A stretch of DNA of 40,209 nucleotides, taken from NCBI GenBank assembly GCA_016928235.1, contig JAFGLD010000001.1, positions 1-40,209 of the forward strand, given 5' to 3'. Source of the DNA: Anaerolineae bacterium. Its GTDB lineage: Bacteria > Chloroflexota > Anaerolineae > Aggregatilineales > UBA3940. The position numbers and the translations under genes are program-made. Below are positions 16,353 through 25,202 of this stretch, piece after piece (within the stretch, counting starts at the first letter, position 1; each line of letters starts with the position of its first letter). A model generated the notes under the pieces. It worked only from the letters and a program-made list of their open reading frames with translations. It searched no databases and was not told the DNA's origin.

Positions 16353-17060
16353 ATGGCCGAAGAAACACAAAAACTCAAGGCTAAATATCGCCGTCTGGCA
16401 GAAATTCTATCCCAGGAATATGGCTATCCCTCCTGGCGACAACACCTGCCTCCCGTCGACGAGCTGGTTAGCACAATCCTGTCTCAAAACACATCCGATA
16501 CGAATCGAGACAAAGCCTTCGATGCGCTCAAAGATCGCTTCTCAACCTGGGAGGCGGTGCGTGACGCCCCGCTCGATGATGTCATCGACGCCATTCGCCC
16601 GGCCGGGTTATCGAACCGTAAAGGGCCGCGCATCCAGGCTGCGCTGAGCTATCTCACCCGGACGCAGGGCCACATTACCCTCGACCATCTGGAAGATATG
16701 CCTATCGAGGAAGCTAAAGACTGGCTGACATCCATTGACGGCATTGGCCCCAAGACGGCTGCCATTATCCTATGTTTCGCCTTTGGTCGGCCTGCCTTCC
16801 CGGTTGATACCCATGTCCATCGCGTGACCGGGCGGGTGGGACTGATCGACCGGAAGACTTCTGCCGAGCAGGCTCATGGTATCCTGGAGGAGATTGTCCC
16901 TCCAGAGGATTATTATGCTTTTCACCTGCAAGTGATCCGGCATGGACGTCAGGTATGCCACGCGCGCAAACCGGCGTGTGATCGATGTACGCTACAGCAG
17001 GACTGTGATTACTTTGATGCGATCATTGCCGATTCAAAAAATGCGAACTCGGGGTCATAG
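16353..17060 (+). CDS. nth: Endonuclease III (HhH-GPD DNA glycosylase)
   Basis: A 235-residue base-excision repair enzyme that removes oxidised pyrimidines and nicks AP sites. It has the substrate-loop block TILSQNTSD (41-49), the helix-hairpin-helix GIGPKTAA with catalytic Lys 134, and VDTHVHRV with catalytic Asp 152. A C-X6-C-X2-C-X5-C iron-sulfur site lies at Cys 202, 209, 212 and 218. All key residues of the Nth group are present, and the length is normal. It appears to be a single-gene unit. Confidence 0.92.
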   Translation: MAEETQKLKAKYRRLAEILSQEYGYPSWRQHLPPVDELVSTILSQNTSDTNRDKAFDALKDRFSTWEAVRDAPLDDVIDAIRPAGLSNRKGPRIQAALSYLTRTQGHITLDHLEDMPIEEAKDWLTSIDGIGPKTAAIILCFAFGRPAFPVDTHVHRVTGRVGLIDRKTSAEQAHGILEEIVPPEDYYAFHLQVIRHGRQVCHARKPACDRCTLQQDCDYFDAIIADSKNANSGS

Positions 17061-17404
17061 ATAAACGGTTATCCCAACTCATGCTTTTACTCTTTTTCTC
17101 GATGCCATTTGTCACTTTCTATTCTTGCCCCCATTGTCTAAGCTGTTATTCTATGCTAGGCTCGATGTGCAATATGATTTCCATAGCTACCCGGCAAACC
17201 ATCGCTGACAACTGAGCTATGCCGAAGTGCTGAGTGTTTGTTGTTTGATAATGTTTGACAAAGTTGTTTTACATGCTTCTGCTCAAAAAGTGTTTATTGG
17301 TAGGAGAATATACAGGCTGAGCCGGCCTGTTTCTGTTGCGCCCAGCTCAGCATCGACGTTCTCTCCAAGCTTATCGACACGGTATTTGTTGAAAGGAGAC
17401 TGCC
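17061..17404. other. Intergenic region upstream of the hdr cluster
   Basis: About 340 AT-rich bases without a credible gene. A small frame at 17227-17427 overlaps hdrC and has no family features. The hdr promoter should lie here, but no consensus pair was convincing. A good Shine-Dalgarno (AAAGGAG) precedes hdrC. Confidence 0.5.
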
Positions 17405-17971
17405 ATGCCAGACAATGGAGCTGGTAAGAGCTTCTACGAACGTGTAGCCGCGGCAACTCCAGGCGGTGATGTACTCATGAAATGTCTGCAATGCGGCACC
17501 TGCGGCGGCTCGTGTCCGTCCGGCGCGGATATGGACTCGACACCCCGGCAGCTGTTCGCCATGATATCGGCGGGCATGGAAGATGAGGTGCTGTCTAGTA
17601 ACACCCCCTGGTACTGCGTATCGTGCTATTACTGCACGGTGCGCTGCCCACAGGAAATTCCGATTACCATGATCATGTACACGCTCAAACGAATGGCCCT
17701 GGCTCGTGGGCACTATCACAAAGATGCCCACATTAACTGGTCAAAGAGCTTCACCAACTTTGTCGAGCTTAATGGACGCTCGTTCGAGCTGGGTGCCATG
17801 ACTCTCTTTGGCCTGCACAACCCGTTTGCCATCGTCAAACAGGGTGGCCTGGGTGTCCAGATGATCACCAAGGGCCGAATGCCACCCGTACCTGAGCGCA
17901 TCCGCAATATGCCGCAGCTCACCGCCATCCTCAACGAGGCCAAGCGGATTGCTGAAGAAGAGGAGGTGTAA
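17405..17971 (+). CDS. hdrC: Heterodisulfide reductase-like subunit C
   Basis: A 188-residue ferredoxin-like protein with two [4Fe-4S] motifs, CLQCGTCGGSCP (Cys 27, 30, 33, 37) and CVSCYYCTVRCP (Cys 71, 74, 77, 81), the HdrC pattern. In Hdr complexes HdrC passes electrons between HdrA and the HdrB active site. ATG 17405 follows AAAGGAG. hdrB begins one base after its stop codon. In bacteria without methanogenesis the HdrBC acceptor is often unknown. Confidence 0.92.
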   Translation: MPDNGAGKSFYERVAAATPGGDVLMKCLQCGTCGGSCPSGADMDSTPRQLFAMISAGMEDEVLSSNTPWYCVSCYYCTVRCPQEIPITMIMYTLKRMALARGHYHKDAHINWSKSFTNFVELNGRSFELGAMTLFGLHNPFAIVKQGGLGVQMITKGRMPPVPERIRNMPQLTAILNEAKRIAEEEEV

Positions 17972-17972
17972 A

Positions 17973-18923
17973 GTGAGCCAATCTACTGGTCATTATGGGT
18001 TTTATCCCGGCTGTTCGATGGGCGCCACGGCCCGTTCCTATCTGCAATCAACTGAGGCCATCTGCAAGGCGCTTGGGCTGACCCTCAAGGAAGTCGATGA
18101 CTGGAACTGCTGCGGCGCATCTGAGTATATCAGCATGAACTCAGTAGCGGCCTACAGCCTGATCGCCCGCAACCTGTCGCTGGCGGCACAGGAAGGACAT
18201 ACCGATCTGGTAGCACCCTGTAATATGTGCTTCCTGAATCTGCACAAAGTTGATGGATACATGGAAAAGTATCCAAAGATCAATCAGCAGGTTGGCCGGG
18301 CCTTAGCAGCCGGCGGTCTATCCTACAAAGCAGGCAGTGTCCACGTCCGTCATCTACTCGACATTGTGGTTGAGGATGTTGGGATCGATGCCGTCACCGC
18401 GAAGATCACACGCCCGCTCAAGGGGCTGCGCGTCGCGCCGTACTATGGCTGTCTGCTGACCCGCCCGGATAGCCGGTACAGCCCGGAGTATCCTACCCAT
18501 CTCGATGATCTACTTGAAGCGTTGGGTGCCACGGTGGTTGAGTTCCCGCTCAAGACACAATGCTGTGGCGGCCACATGACCCAGATCAAAGAAGCAACGG
18601 CCTACGATATGATACGACGCATCTTGCAGAACGCGGCAGAAGACCAGGCCGATGCCATTGTGACGATCTGCCCAATGTGCCAGCTGAACCTGGATGCTTT
18701 CCAGCCGCAGGTTAACGGCATGTTCAAGACTAAGTTCCATCTCCCGGTTCTGTACTTCACCCAGATGATGGGAGTGGCCTTTGGCCTCTCAAACAAGGAA
18801 CTGGGTATCGGGAGCGAGATCACTTCTTCCAAAACAGCGTTTCGCAAAATTGGGCAGGAAGAACCCGAAGAGCAAAAATCCCTGAAGCGTGACAAAAACG
18901 CGCTGCCCATGCCGCGGCTTTAG
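17973..18923 (+). CDS. hdrB: Heterodisulfide reductase-like subunit B
   Basis: A 316-residue protein with two cysteine-rich CCG domains. The first has NCCGASEYISMNS ... APCNMCFLNLHK and the second has TQCCGGHMTQIKEA ... TICPMCQLNLDAF. In the archaeal enzyme these hold two noncubane [4Fe-4S] clusters that reduce the CoM-CoB heterodisulfide; the bacterial substrate is unknown. The GTG start (17973) has AGGAGG upstream and gives the family-typical FYPGCSM N-terminus. A longer TTG frame (17949) would overlap hdrC. The C-terminal 30 residues are charged and not conserved in appearance. Confidence 0.92.
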   Translation: MSQSTGHYGFYPGCSMGATARSYLQSTEAICKALGLTLKEVDDWNCCGASEYISMNSVAAYSLIARNLSLAAQEGHTDLVAPCNMCFLNLHKVDGYMEKYPKINQQVGRALAAGGLSYKAGSVHVRHLLDIVVEDVGIDAVTAKITRPLKGLRVAPYYGCLLTRPDSRYSPEYPTHLDDLLEALGATVVEFPLKTQCCGGHMTQIKEATAYDMIRRILQNAAEDQADAIVTICPMCQLNLDAFQPQVNGMFKTKFHLPVLYFTQMMGVAFGLSNKELGIGSEITSSKTAFRKIGQEEPEEQKSLKRDKNALPMPRL

Positions 18924-18947
18924 CGCGCCGGAAAGGACATCGAGACG

Positions 18948-20957
18948 ATGAGTGAAGCCAGAATTGGTGTTTATGTGTGTCACTGCGGCAGCAATATCGC
19001 CGGTACGGTCGATGTGGCCGCGGTGGCTAAATGGGCTGAGGATCTCCCCAATGTGGTCGTCAGCCGCGATTACAAGTTTATGTGCTCCAGCCCCGGGCAG
19101 GAGATGATCGAGACGGATATCAAGGAGCTGGGTCTCACCCGGGTGGTTGTCGCTTCGTGCAGCCCACATCTGCATGAGCCGACCTTCCGTGGTGCCTGCT
19201 CGCGCGCCGGATTGAACCCCTACCTGTTCGAGATGGCCAACATCCGCGAGCAGGACTCGTGGGTGACCACCGATCAAGTCGAGGCGACCAAGAAGGCCAT
19301 GTCGCTGGTGGCGGCTGCTGTCAGCCGCGTGGCCTATCAGCAACCGCTCGAATCGCTGTTCGTGCCGATCGACCCCAACGTGTTGGTGGTTGGCGGCGGC
19401 GTGGCCGGCATCCAGGCCACCCTGGAGATCGCCGACAGCGGCCGGCACGTTTATCTGGTCGAGCGCGAGCCCTCGATTGGCGGCCACATGGCCCAGCTCG
19501 ATAAGACCTTCCCGACCCTGGACTGCTCGGCCTGCATCCTGACGCCCAAGATGACGAATGCGGCCAACCATCAGAACGTCACCCTGTTTACCTGGAGCGA
19601 AGTTGAGAAAGTCGAAGGGTATGTGGGCAACTTCACCGTCACCATCCGTAAGCGCGCCCGCTATATCGACGAGCCGCTGTGCACGGGCTGCGGCGTGTGC
19701 CAGGAAAAATGCCCCAAAAAGGTCATCGACGATGTCTTTGAGGCCGGGATAGGCTACCGCAAGGCGGTCTACATTCCTTTCCCGCAAGCCGTGCCCAACA
19801 CACCGGTGATCGACCGTGACAATTGTATTTTCTTCGAGAAGGGAACCTGTAAGGCCTGCGAGAAGTTCTGCCCCACCGGCGCTATTAAGTTCGATCAGGA
19901 AGACGAGATCATCACCCTCAAGGTCGGCAATATCATCCTGGCCACCGGGTATGACTTGTTCGATGCCCGCCGCATCCCCCAGTACGGCTATGGGCGATTG
20001 GAGAATGTCTTCTCCAGCCTGGAGTTCGAGCGGTTGACCAATGCTGCCGGCCCCACCCTGGGCAGGGTCGTGCTGCGCGACGGCGTGACGGTGCCCAAGT
20101 CGGTCGGCATCATTCACTGCGTGGGCAGCCGCGATAAAAACTACAACAATTACTGCTCCAGCATCTGCTGTATGCAGTCGCTTAAGTTTGCCCACATGGT
20201 CAAAGAAAGAACCGGCGCGGAGGTGTACGAGTTCTACATCGACATCCGTACGCCGGCCAAGGCTTACGATGAGTTTTACCAGAAAGTGCTGGGCGAAGGC
20301 ACGCACTTCATCCGCGGTCGAGTGGCCGAAGTGACCGACGCGGCCCGGCAGCCGGGTGAAGAGGGCAAGCTGATCATCCAGGCCGAAGATACGCTGATCG
20401 GCAAGCAGCGCCGCATTCCGGTCGATATGGTGATTCTCTCATCGGGGTTGGAGGCACGCGCTGATGCGAAAGAGGTCGCCATCAAGTTCGGGATCTCATG
20501 CAGCGCCGACGAGTGGTTCATCGAGAAGCACCCCAAGCTCGACCCGGTCGCCACTATGACCGACGGCGTTTTCGTCGCCGGCGCCTGCCAGGGCCCGAAG
20601 GACATCCCGGCCTCGGTAGCGCAGGGCTCAGCCGCTGCCGCCCGGGTGATGTCGCTCATTGGCCAGGGCGAGGTCGAGATCGAGGCCGCTACCGCCATCG
20701 TGAACGAGGAGACCTGTGTCGGTTGTCAGGAGTGCATCCCCTCTTGCCCCTACGGGTCCATCGAGTTCCTGGAAGACAAAAAGAAAGCGCATATCATCGA
20801 GGCGCTGTGCAAGGGCTGTGGCACCTGCGTGGGCACCTGCCTATCCAAGTCGATCACCTTGCGGCATTTCACCGATGAGCAGCTGGTCAATGAGATGATC
20901 GGCGCCATGCAGTCGATGAAGCTCTTCGAGGCTCAGGATCTTGTGATAGTAGAGTAG
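18948..20957 (+). CDS. hdrA: Heterodisulfide reductase-like subunit A (bifurcating flavoprotein)
   Basis: A 669-residue HdrA, the flavin subunit proposed to carry out electron bifurcation. Visible are the N-terminal GVYVCHCGSNIAG and SCSPHLHEPTF blocks, the FAD-binding GGGVAGIQATLEIA near 150, and the LDCSACILTPKM segment. Ferredoxin motifs include CTGCGVCQEKCPKK and CKACEKFCPTGAI in the middle and CVGCQECIPSCPYG and CKGCGTCVGTCLSK at the C-terminus. The length matches HdrA without fused NfnB or thioredoxin-reductase domains. It follows hdrB by 24 bp. A long antisense frame over it is a codon-bias shadow. Confidence 0.95.
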   Translation: MSEARIGVYVCHCGSNIAGTVDVAAVAKWAEDLPNVVVSRDYKFMCSSPGQEMIETDIKELGLTRVVVASCSPHLHEPTFRGACSRAGLNPYLFEMANIREQDSWVTTDQVEATKKAMSLVAAAVSRVAYQQPLESLFVPIDPNVLVVGGGVAGIQATLEIADSGRHVYLVEREPSIGGHMAQLDKTFPTLDCSACILTPKMTNAANHQNVTLFTWSEVEKVEGYVGNFTVTIRKRARYIDEPLCTGCGVCQEKCPKKVIDDVFEAGIGYRKAVYIPFPQAVPNTPVIDRDNCIFFEKGTCKACEKFCPTGAIKFDQEDEIITLKVGNIILATGYDLFDARRIPQYGYGRLENVFSSLEFERLTNAAGPTLGRVVLRDGVTVPKSVGIIHCVGSRDKNYNNYCSSICCMQSLKFAHMVKERTGAEVYEFYIDIRTPAKAYDEFYQKVLGEGTHFIRGRVAEVTDAARQPGEEGKLIIQAEDTLIGKQRRIPVDMVILSSGLEARADAKEVAIKFGISCSADEWFIEKHPKLDPVATMTDGVFVAGACQGPKDIPASVAQGSAAAARVMSLIGQGEVEIEAATAIVNEETCVGCQECIPSCPYGSIEFLEDKKKAHIIEALCKGCGTCVGTCLSKSITLRHFTDEQLVNEMIGAMQSMKLFEAQDLVIVE

Positions 20958-21055
20958 TTGTTGATAGGCAGAATATTGATCGATTGTGTGATTGTGTGAT
21001 TGATCGGTTGCTTTTCAATCGTCAACCCATAGACATGAACATAGGTTGTGACCCG

Positions 21056-21080
21056 TCACCCATCACCCATCACCCATCAC
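21056..21080. repeat. Short CACCCAT heptamer repeat
   Basis: The 7-bp unit CACCCAT occurs three times in tandem with a partial fourth, in the gap between hdrA and mvhD. A similar ATCACTCATTAC string lies near 16131. Just upstream (20980-21000) TGATTGTG is also repeated. No function is implied beyond simple-repeat slippage. Confidence 0.6.
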
Positions 21081-21099
21081 TGTTTTATGAGGAGGCATA

Positions 21100-21507
21100 A
21101 TGGTCGAGCCTAAAATTATCGGATTTCTATGCAATTGGTGCTCGTATCGCGGCGCCGATACGGCCGGCATGGCCCGCATGAAGTATCCGCCCAACGTCAA
21201 GATTATCCGTGTCCCGTGCAGCGGGCGCATCTCGCCCGAGCTGGTACTGCGCAGCTTCCGAGAAGGCGCCGACGGTGTCATGGTGCTGGGTTGCCACATC
21301 GGCGATTGCCATTATGGGACTGGCAACCATCGCACTGCCAAGCGTATGCCGGTGCTCAAAAAGCTGCTCGAATACAACGGCATCGAGCCGGAGCGGCTGT
21401 GCGTCGACTGGGTGTCGGCGGCTGAAGGCGAGAAGTTCGCTACGCTGATCCGGGAGTTTACCGAGACCATCAAGGCCCTGCCGCCCTTTGTGGAGGTGAT
21501 CAAATGA
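21100..21507 (+). CDS. mvhD: MvhD-like [2Fe-2S] electron-transfer subunit
   Basis: A 135-residue protein with the MvhD hallmarks FLCNWCSYRGADTAG near the N-terminus, VPCSGRISPELVLRSF, and GCHIGDCHYGTGN. In methanogens MvhD connects the MvhAG hydrogenase to HdrA; where no hydrogenase is adjacent it can link HdrA to other donors such as formate dehydrogenase. ATG 21100 follows GAGGAGG. It overlaps the next gene by 4 bp (ATGA), so the two proteins are probably partners. Confidence 0.92.
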   Translation: MVEPKIIGFLCNWCSYRGADTAGMARMKYPPNVKIIRVPCSGRISPELVLRSFREGADGVMVLGCHIGDCHYGTGNHRTAKRMPVLKKLLEYNGIEPERLCVDWVSAAEGEKFATLIREFTETIKALPPFVEVIK

Positions 21508-22328
21508 CCGACCGCCTACCCGCTTTGCAAGAAGTGATCGGGAAGCTATTGCCGGATGTCGATGGTGTACTGGGGCTGAAAGTCGGCCCGGCGGGCATCG
21601 TCTCGCCGCACTTGTTCGTGAAAGACCTGGCCGATGAGCTGGCGAGCCTGGCCATTTGGCCAAAGGAGCCGCTGCCCGGTACGCTCAAGATCATCCAGAA
21701 GGCACACCCTGATGCGAAATTGGCCATCGTCTGCCGCGGCTGCGAAGAGCGCGGCATCGTCGAGATGGCCAAGCATTACCAGATCGATCTGGCCAATGTG
21801 ACGCTGATCGGATTGCAGTGTACGCAGGAAGAGGCGGAGTTTTGCCGCTGTGCCAAACCTTTCACCGTTCACGCCCAGACCACCATCGGGACGCCGATTG
21901 CCGGGGTTCCTGACACGCTGACCGATGAATTCGCCGCCTTGAGCCGCGAGGAGAAACTGGCTTTCTGGAAAGAAGAGTTCCTGCACTGCATCAAGTGCTA
22001 CGGCTGCCGCAACATCTGCCCCCAGTGCTTCTGCAATGTCTGTACGCTGGAAGATGAGACATGGGTCGAGACCGGTCGCCTGCCGATGCCTCAGCCGGCG
22101 ATGTACCACCTGATACGGTCGATGCACATGACGGCCAAGTGCGTCGCCTGCCGCGAGTGCGAAGAGACTTGCCCGGCCGGCATCCCGATGGCCATCCAGT
22201 TCCGCCTGATCGCCCGCGACGTCAAGGAGATGTTCAACTACGAGACCGGCGCCGAGATCGACCAGCCGCCGCCGCAGCTCCTGGTATTGGAAGAAGGCGA
22301 GTACGAGCGCACCGGGCTGCCGCACTAA
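21504..22328 (+). CDS. 4Fe-4S dicluster protein linked to HdrA-MvhD (FdhB/FrhB-like)
   Basis: A 274-residue protein. The N-terminal half has CRGCEERGIVEMA and GLQCTQEEAEFCRC, reminiscent of part of the FrhB/FdhB family that handles low-potential electrons. The C-terminal half has two cysteine clusters: the dense CIKCYGCRNICPQCFCNVC and CVACRECEETCPAG. Its ATGA overlap with mvhD implies it is the input or output module of the Hdr complex. I cannot name its redox partner; formate dehydrogenase is one inference. No catalytic molybdopterin or NiFe subunit is in the window. Confidence 0.7.
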   Translation: MTDRLPALQEVIGKLLPDVDGVLGLKVGPAGIVSPHLFVKDLADELASLAIWPKEPLPGTLKIIQKAHPDAKLAIVCRGCEERGIVEMAKHYQIDLANVTLIGLQCTQEEAEFCRCAKPFTVHAQTTIGTPIAGVPDTLTDEFAALSREEKLAFWKEEFLHCIKCYGCRNICPQCFCNVCTLEDETWVETGRLPMPQPAMYHLIRSMHMTAKCVACRECEETCPAGIPMAIQFRLIARDVKEMFNYETGAEIDQPPPQLLVLEEGEYERTGLPH

Positions 22329-22402
22329 CGACCCGATGGCACGATCGGTTTTTGGCTGTTAGCCGTAGGATGGGCAACCATTCTCTAGTTCGGAGGAATA
22401 AC

Positions 22403-22894
22403 ATGGACATTCGCAAAATCTACGAATATGCATTACAACGTGAATATGAAGGCAAACGTTTTTTCGAGGAGAACGCCGGAAGGCTCAAACATGCCGCGGC
22501 CATGAGTGCTTTCAAAGCCCTGGCAGGAGAAGAGCAAAAACACATTGAATTCATCGAGCACCAGATTCAACTGCTGGGTGACGGCAAATTCTCGAGCATC
22601 GAGATGGGCGATACCATGGAAAGGGCCGGCTTCTTCACTCAGCGCGCCCAGTCGGAGCTGCTCGACCAGACTGTTCTGGAGGCCATGGTACCCGATCTGC
22701 CCGTCTTGCGCATGGCTTACCTGATCGAGCATGATTTTGCCGAGTTCTATGAAACAGCCGCTCACAAAGCCGAGGGTGATGCCAGGAGCGTGCTGGAAAT
22801 GCTTGCCCGCTGGGAGCGCATCCACGAGAAGCTTTTTAAGGAATTTCACGATACAGCCTTCGAACAGTATGCTCAAATGCCATGGGGAGGATGA
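22403..22894 (+). CDS. Rubrerythrin-like ferritin-family diiron protein
   Basis: A 163-residue four-helix protein with two diiron half-sites: REYEGKRFFEE plus GEEQKHIEF (an ExxH), and DFAEFYETAAH plus RWERIHEKLF (another ExxH). This is the rubrerythrin-type ferritin-like domain without the C-terminal rubredoxin, so its electron donor must be separate. Likely roles are peroxide reduction or oxygen protection, fitting next to oxygen-sensitive Hdr proteins. The ATG has CGGAGGA upstream, and a strong terminator follows. A longer open frame from 22061 overlaps the preceding gene and is not real. Confidence 0.82.
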   Translation: MDIRKIYEYALQREYEGKRFFEENAGRLKHAAAMSAFKALAGEEQKHIEFIEHQIQLLGDGKFSSIEMGDTMERAGFFTQRAQSELLDQTVLEAMVPDLPVLRMAYLIEHDFAEFYETAAHKAEGDARSVLEMLARWERIHEKLFKEFHDTAFEQYAQMPWGG

Positions 22895-22950
22895 TGCGTT
22901 CATCATCGATATGACACCGGAAATACCACAATAAACAGAATTGCATAACA

Positions 22951-22982
22951 ACGCCCACAGCAAGCAACCTTGCTGTGGGCGT
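22951..22982 (+). terminator. Terminator ending the hdr-mvhD-rubrerythrin cluster
   Basis: A 14-bp perfect stem, ACGCCCACAGCAAG (22951-22964) and CTTGCTGTGGGCGT (22969-22982), has a four-base loop and is followed by CTTTATTTAT. It is a strong intrinsic terminator about 57 bases after the rubrerythrin-like stop. Confidence 0.88.
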
Positions 22983-23285
22983 CTTTATTTATATCGGCTA
23001 CTCGCGTTTGACAATCTGTTAAGGTGTTGACATTTTCCGGGGCTGGTACCTATCCGTAGGCCGTTTCGTAATGCAATTCTGTTTTGCCTGCTCGCCAACC
23101 TGCCGGTATGAAGGCTACAACAGGCCCTAGAAATCTTTGTGCAATAAGGTACAATTGAGACCACATTGGGATTTGTGTAGAGACATACCCGCATTTTATC
23201 GGAGGAGATATATCGGCGTGACGACAGAGGCAACACCCTTCAATCTATCATTATATTCAATACATGGAAAAGGAGTTTATTTCTT
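22983..23285. other. Intergenic region upstream of the FocA-family gene
   Basis: About 300 bases with no gene. It contains TTGACA (23027-23032) followed after 18 bases by TATCCG, a possible weak promoter, and an isolated TACAAT at 23150-23155. The FocA-type gene has AAGGAG about 16 bases before its ATG. Confidence 0.4.
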
Positions 23286-24179
23286 ATGAGCGATCAACCT
23301 ATCAATTTCGATGCAGTTCTTCCTCCGGCAATGGCTACCAAGGCAGAGGATTTAGGTGTCAAGAAAGCCAGTTTACCTTCCCTGAATATGTTTCTCTTGG
23401 CGATCCTGGCTGGCGCATTTATCGCCGTTGGCGCCGTTTTTGCCACTACCATCAGCGCAGGTGGTATGACCGTCAAAGACGCAGCCGGCGCGGCAGCCTT
23501 CTCGACCGGCCTGCCCTACGGCGTAACCCGCCTGCTCACCGGGTTGGTCTTCAGTACCGGCCTGATCCTGGTTGTCGTTGGTGGCGCGGAGCTGTTCACC
23601 GGCAACAACCTGATCATGATGGCTTTTGCCAGCAAAAAGGTTTCCTTGGGAGGATTGCTCCGCAATTGGGGGATTGTCTACCTGGGTAACTTCGTTGGCT
23701 CAGTGGCTACTGCCTATATTGTGTTTTTGGGCAAGCAATACGGCTTTGGGGGAGGCGCTATTGGCCTGACGGCGCTCAACATCGGTAACGCGAAGTGCGA
23801 TCTTGGTTTTATCCAGGCAGTCGCCTTGGGTATCATGTGTAACGCTCTGGTCTGCATGGCTGTCTGGTTGTGCTACTCCGCTCGCACCACTACCGACAAG
23901 ATCCTGGCGATCATTCCCCCCATCTCCTGCTTTGTCGCCGCCGGCTTCGAGCACAGCGTCGCGAATATGTATTTCATCCCGGTAGCCCTGCTCATCAAGG
24001 ATTTCGGCGATCCGGCCTTCTTTCAGGCCATTGGCAAGACCGCTGCCGATTTCTCTCACTTGACCTGGGGAAACTTTTTCTTCGCCAACTTGCTGCCGGT
24101 TACCATTGGGAATATTATCGGCGGCGCGGTGATGGTTGGCCTGGTTTATTGGTTCGTCTACCTGCACAAGCAATCATAG
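23286..24179 (+). CDS. focA: Formate/nitrite transporter (FocA/FNT) family channel
   Basis: A 297-residue membrane protein of the FNT family, with about six helices. Hallmarks are GGAELFTGNNLIM, GNFVGSVATAY, the NALVCMAVWL segment and the channel-lining His in FEHSVANMYFIP. FNT pentamers conduct small monovalent anions (formate, nitrite, hydrosulfide). Formate is suggested only by the neighbouring Hdr cluster. It has its own promoter region after a terminator, so it is probably separately transcribed. The exact substrate is uncertain. Confidence 0.88.
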   Translation: MSDQPINFDAVLPPAMATKAEDLGVKKASLPSLNMFLLAILAGAFIAVGAVFATTISAGGMTVKDAAGAAAFSTGLPYGVTRLLTGLVFSTGLILVVVGGAELFTGNNLIMMAFASKKVSLGGLLRNWGIVYLGNFVGSVATAYIVFLGKQYGFGGGAIGLTALNIGNAKCDLGFIQAVALGIMCNALVCMAVWLCYSARTTTDKILAIIPPISCFVAAGFEHSVANMYFIPVALLIKDFGDPAFFQAIGKTAADFSHLTWGNFFFANLLPVTIGNIIGGAVMVGLVYWFVYLHKQS

Positions 24180-24230
24180 ACCCGACCGCTTGTTGCTCTG
24201 TTGAACAATGTTATGGAATCTGATTGGTGG

Positions 24231-24269
24231 CTGACCCGGATAGGATGAAATAAGCCGATTCTGGGTCAG
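24231..24269 (+). terminator. Possible weak terminator after focA
   Basis: CTGACCCGGA (24231-24240) pairs with TCTGGGTCAG (24260-24269) through 10 pairs including one G-T, around a 19-base loop. It is followed by TCCCTATCAC rather than a T-tract, so termination is doubtful. Confidence 0.3.
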
Positions 24270-24323
24270 TCCCTATCACTTGATGATCAACGCATTGCTC
24301 AGCACTATTTTCAAAGGAACGCT

Positions 24324-25199
24324 ATGAAAAACGCCGTGATACCGGTAGCCGGATTAGGAACGCGATTGCTGCCGGCTACGAAATCCCAGCCCAAGGAAAT
24401 GCTGCCGGTAGGGCGAAAACCCATCGTCCAGTACATCGTTGAGGAACTCATCCGTGTTGGCATCGATGAGTTTCTCTTCATTACCGGCCCCGGCAAGACA
24501 TCCATCGAGAACCATTTTGATATCAACCACGAGCTGGTTCAAAGTCTGCGTGAAAAAGGTAAGGAAGAACAACTTGCCGAGCTTGAGTTCGATCGCTTTC
24601 ACGTTCAGTATTATTACACGCGCCAGCGGCAGCTGCTCGGTCTGGGACATGCAATCTTGTGTGCTCGCTCGTTTGTAGGCCAGGAGCCGTTTGTTGTAGC
24701 ATTGGGAGATTCTCTCATTGGGCTAAACGCGCAAAGCGATATTGTCCAGCGTATGCAGCGATGCTTCGAAGCGCACGCCTGCACAGCTGTGATCGCCTTC
24801 GAAGAAGTACCTGAACACGAGATCCCTCAATATGGCATTGCCAGGCCGAAAAGCAACGATGTATTCTTCGAAGTCCTGGACATTGTCGAAAAGCCGGAGC
24901 GGGAAGAAGCGCCCAGCAATCTCGCTGTTGCGGCTCGGTACATCTTCACCCCCAAGATCTTCGAGGCCCTCGACCGCACCGGGGTGGGAAAGGGCGGCGA
25001 GATTCAGCTCACCGATGCCATCAAGCTGCTGATCGAAGACGGTGAGCGCGTTTACGGCGTGCGACTGAACAGCAACGAGCACCGCTACGATATCGGTAAC
25101 TTCGAGTCGTACTTTAGGGCATTCATCGAATTTGCTCTTGTGGACGAGAAATATGGGGCATCTTTACGTGAGTATATCGATACGTTGAAAGGTTCTTAG
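24324..25199 (+). CDS. galU: UTP-glucose-1-phosphate uridylyltransferase
   Basis: A 291-residue nucleotidyltransferase starting KNAVIPVAGLGTRLLPATKS with the GalU activation loop, PKEMLPVGRKPIVQYIVEEL, VALGDSL at the metal site, and GKGGEIQLTDAIKLL near the C-terminus. It makes UDP-glucose from UTP and glucose-1-phosphate. The next gene, a glucuronokinase-like protein, starts 3 bp after its stop. This enzyme, or a relaxed-specificity version of it, may therefore also use glucuronate-1-phosphate; that part is inference. Confidence 0.93.
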   Translation: MKNAVIPVAGLGTRLLPATKSQPKEMLPVGRKPIVQYIVEELIRVGIDEFLFITGPGKTSIENHFDINHELVQSLREKGKEEQLAELEFDRFHVQYYYTRQRQLLGLGHAILCARSFVGQEPFVVALGDSLIGLNAQSDIVQRMQRCFEAHACTAVIAFEEVPEHEIPQYGIARPKSNDVFFEVLDIVEKPEREEAPSNLAVAARYIFTPKIFEALDRTGVGKGGEIQLTDAIKLLIEDGERVYGVRLNSNEHRYDIGNFESYFRAFIEFALVDEKYGASLREYIDTLKGS

Positions 25200-25202
25200 C
25201 CA

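Noticed and set aside
18789..20306. A 505-residue antisense frame opposite hdrA
   Set aside because: It lies opposite a well-recognised gene and has no family features; long antisense frames are common in such codon-biased genes.
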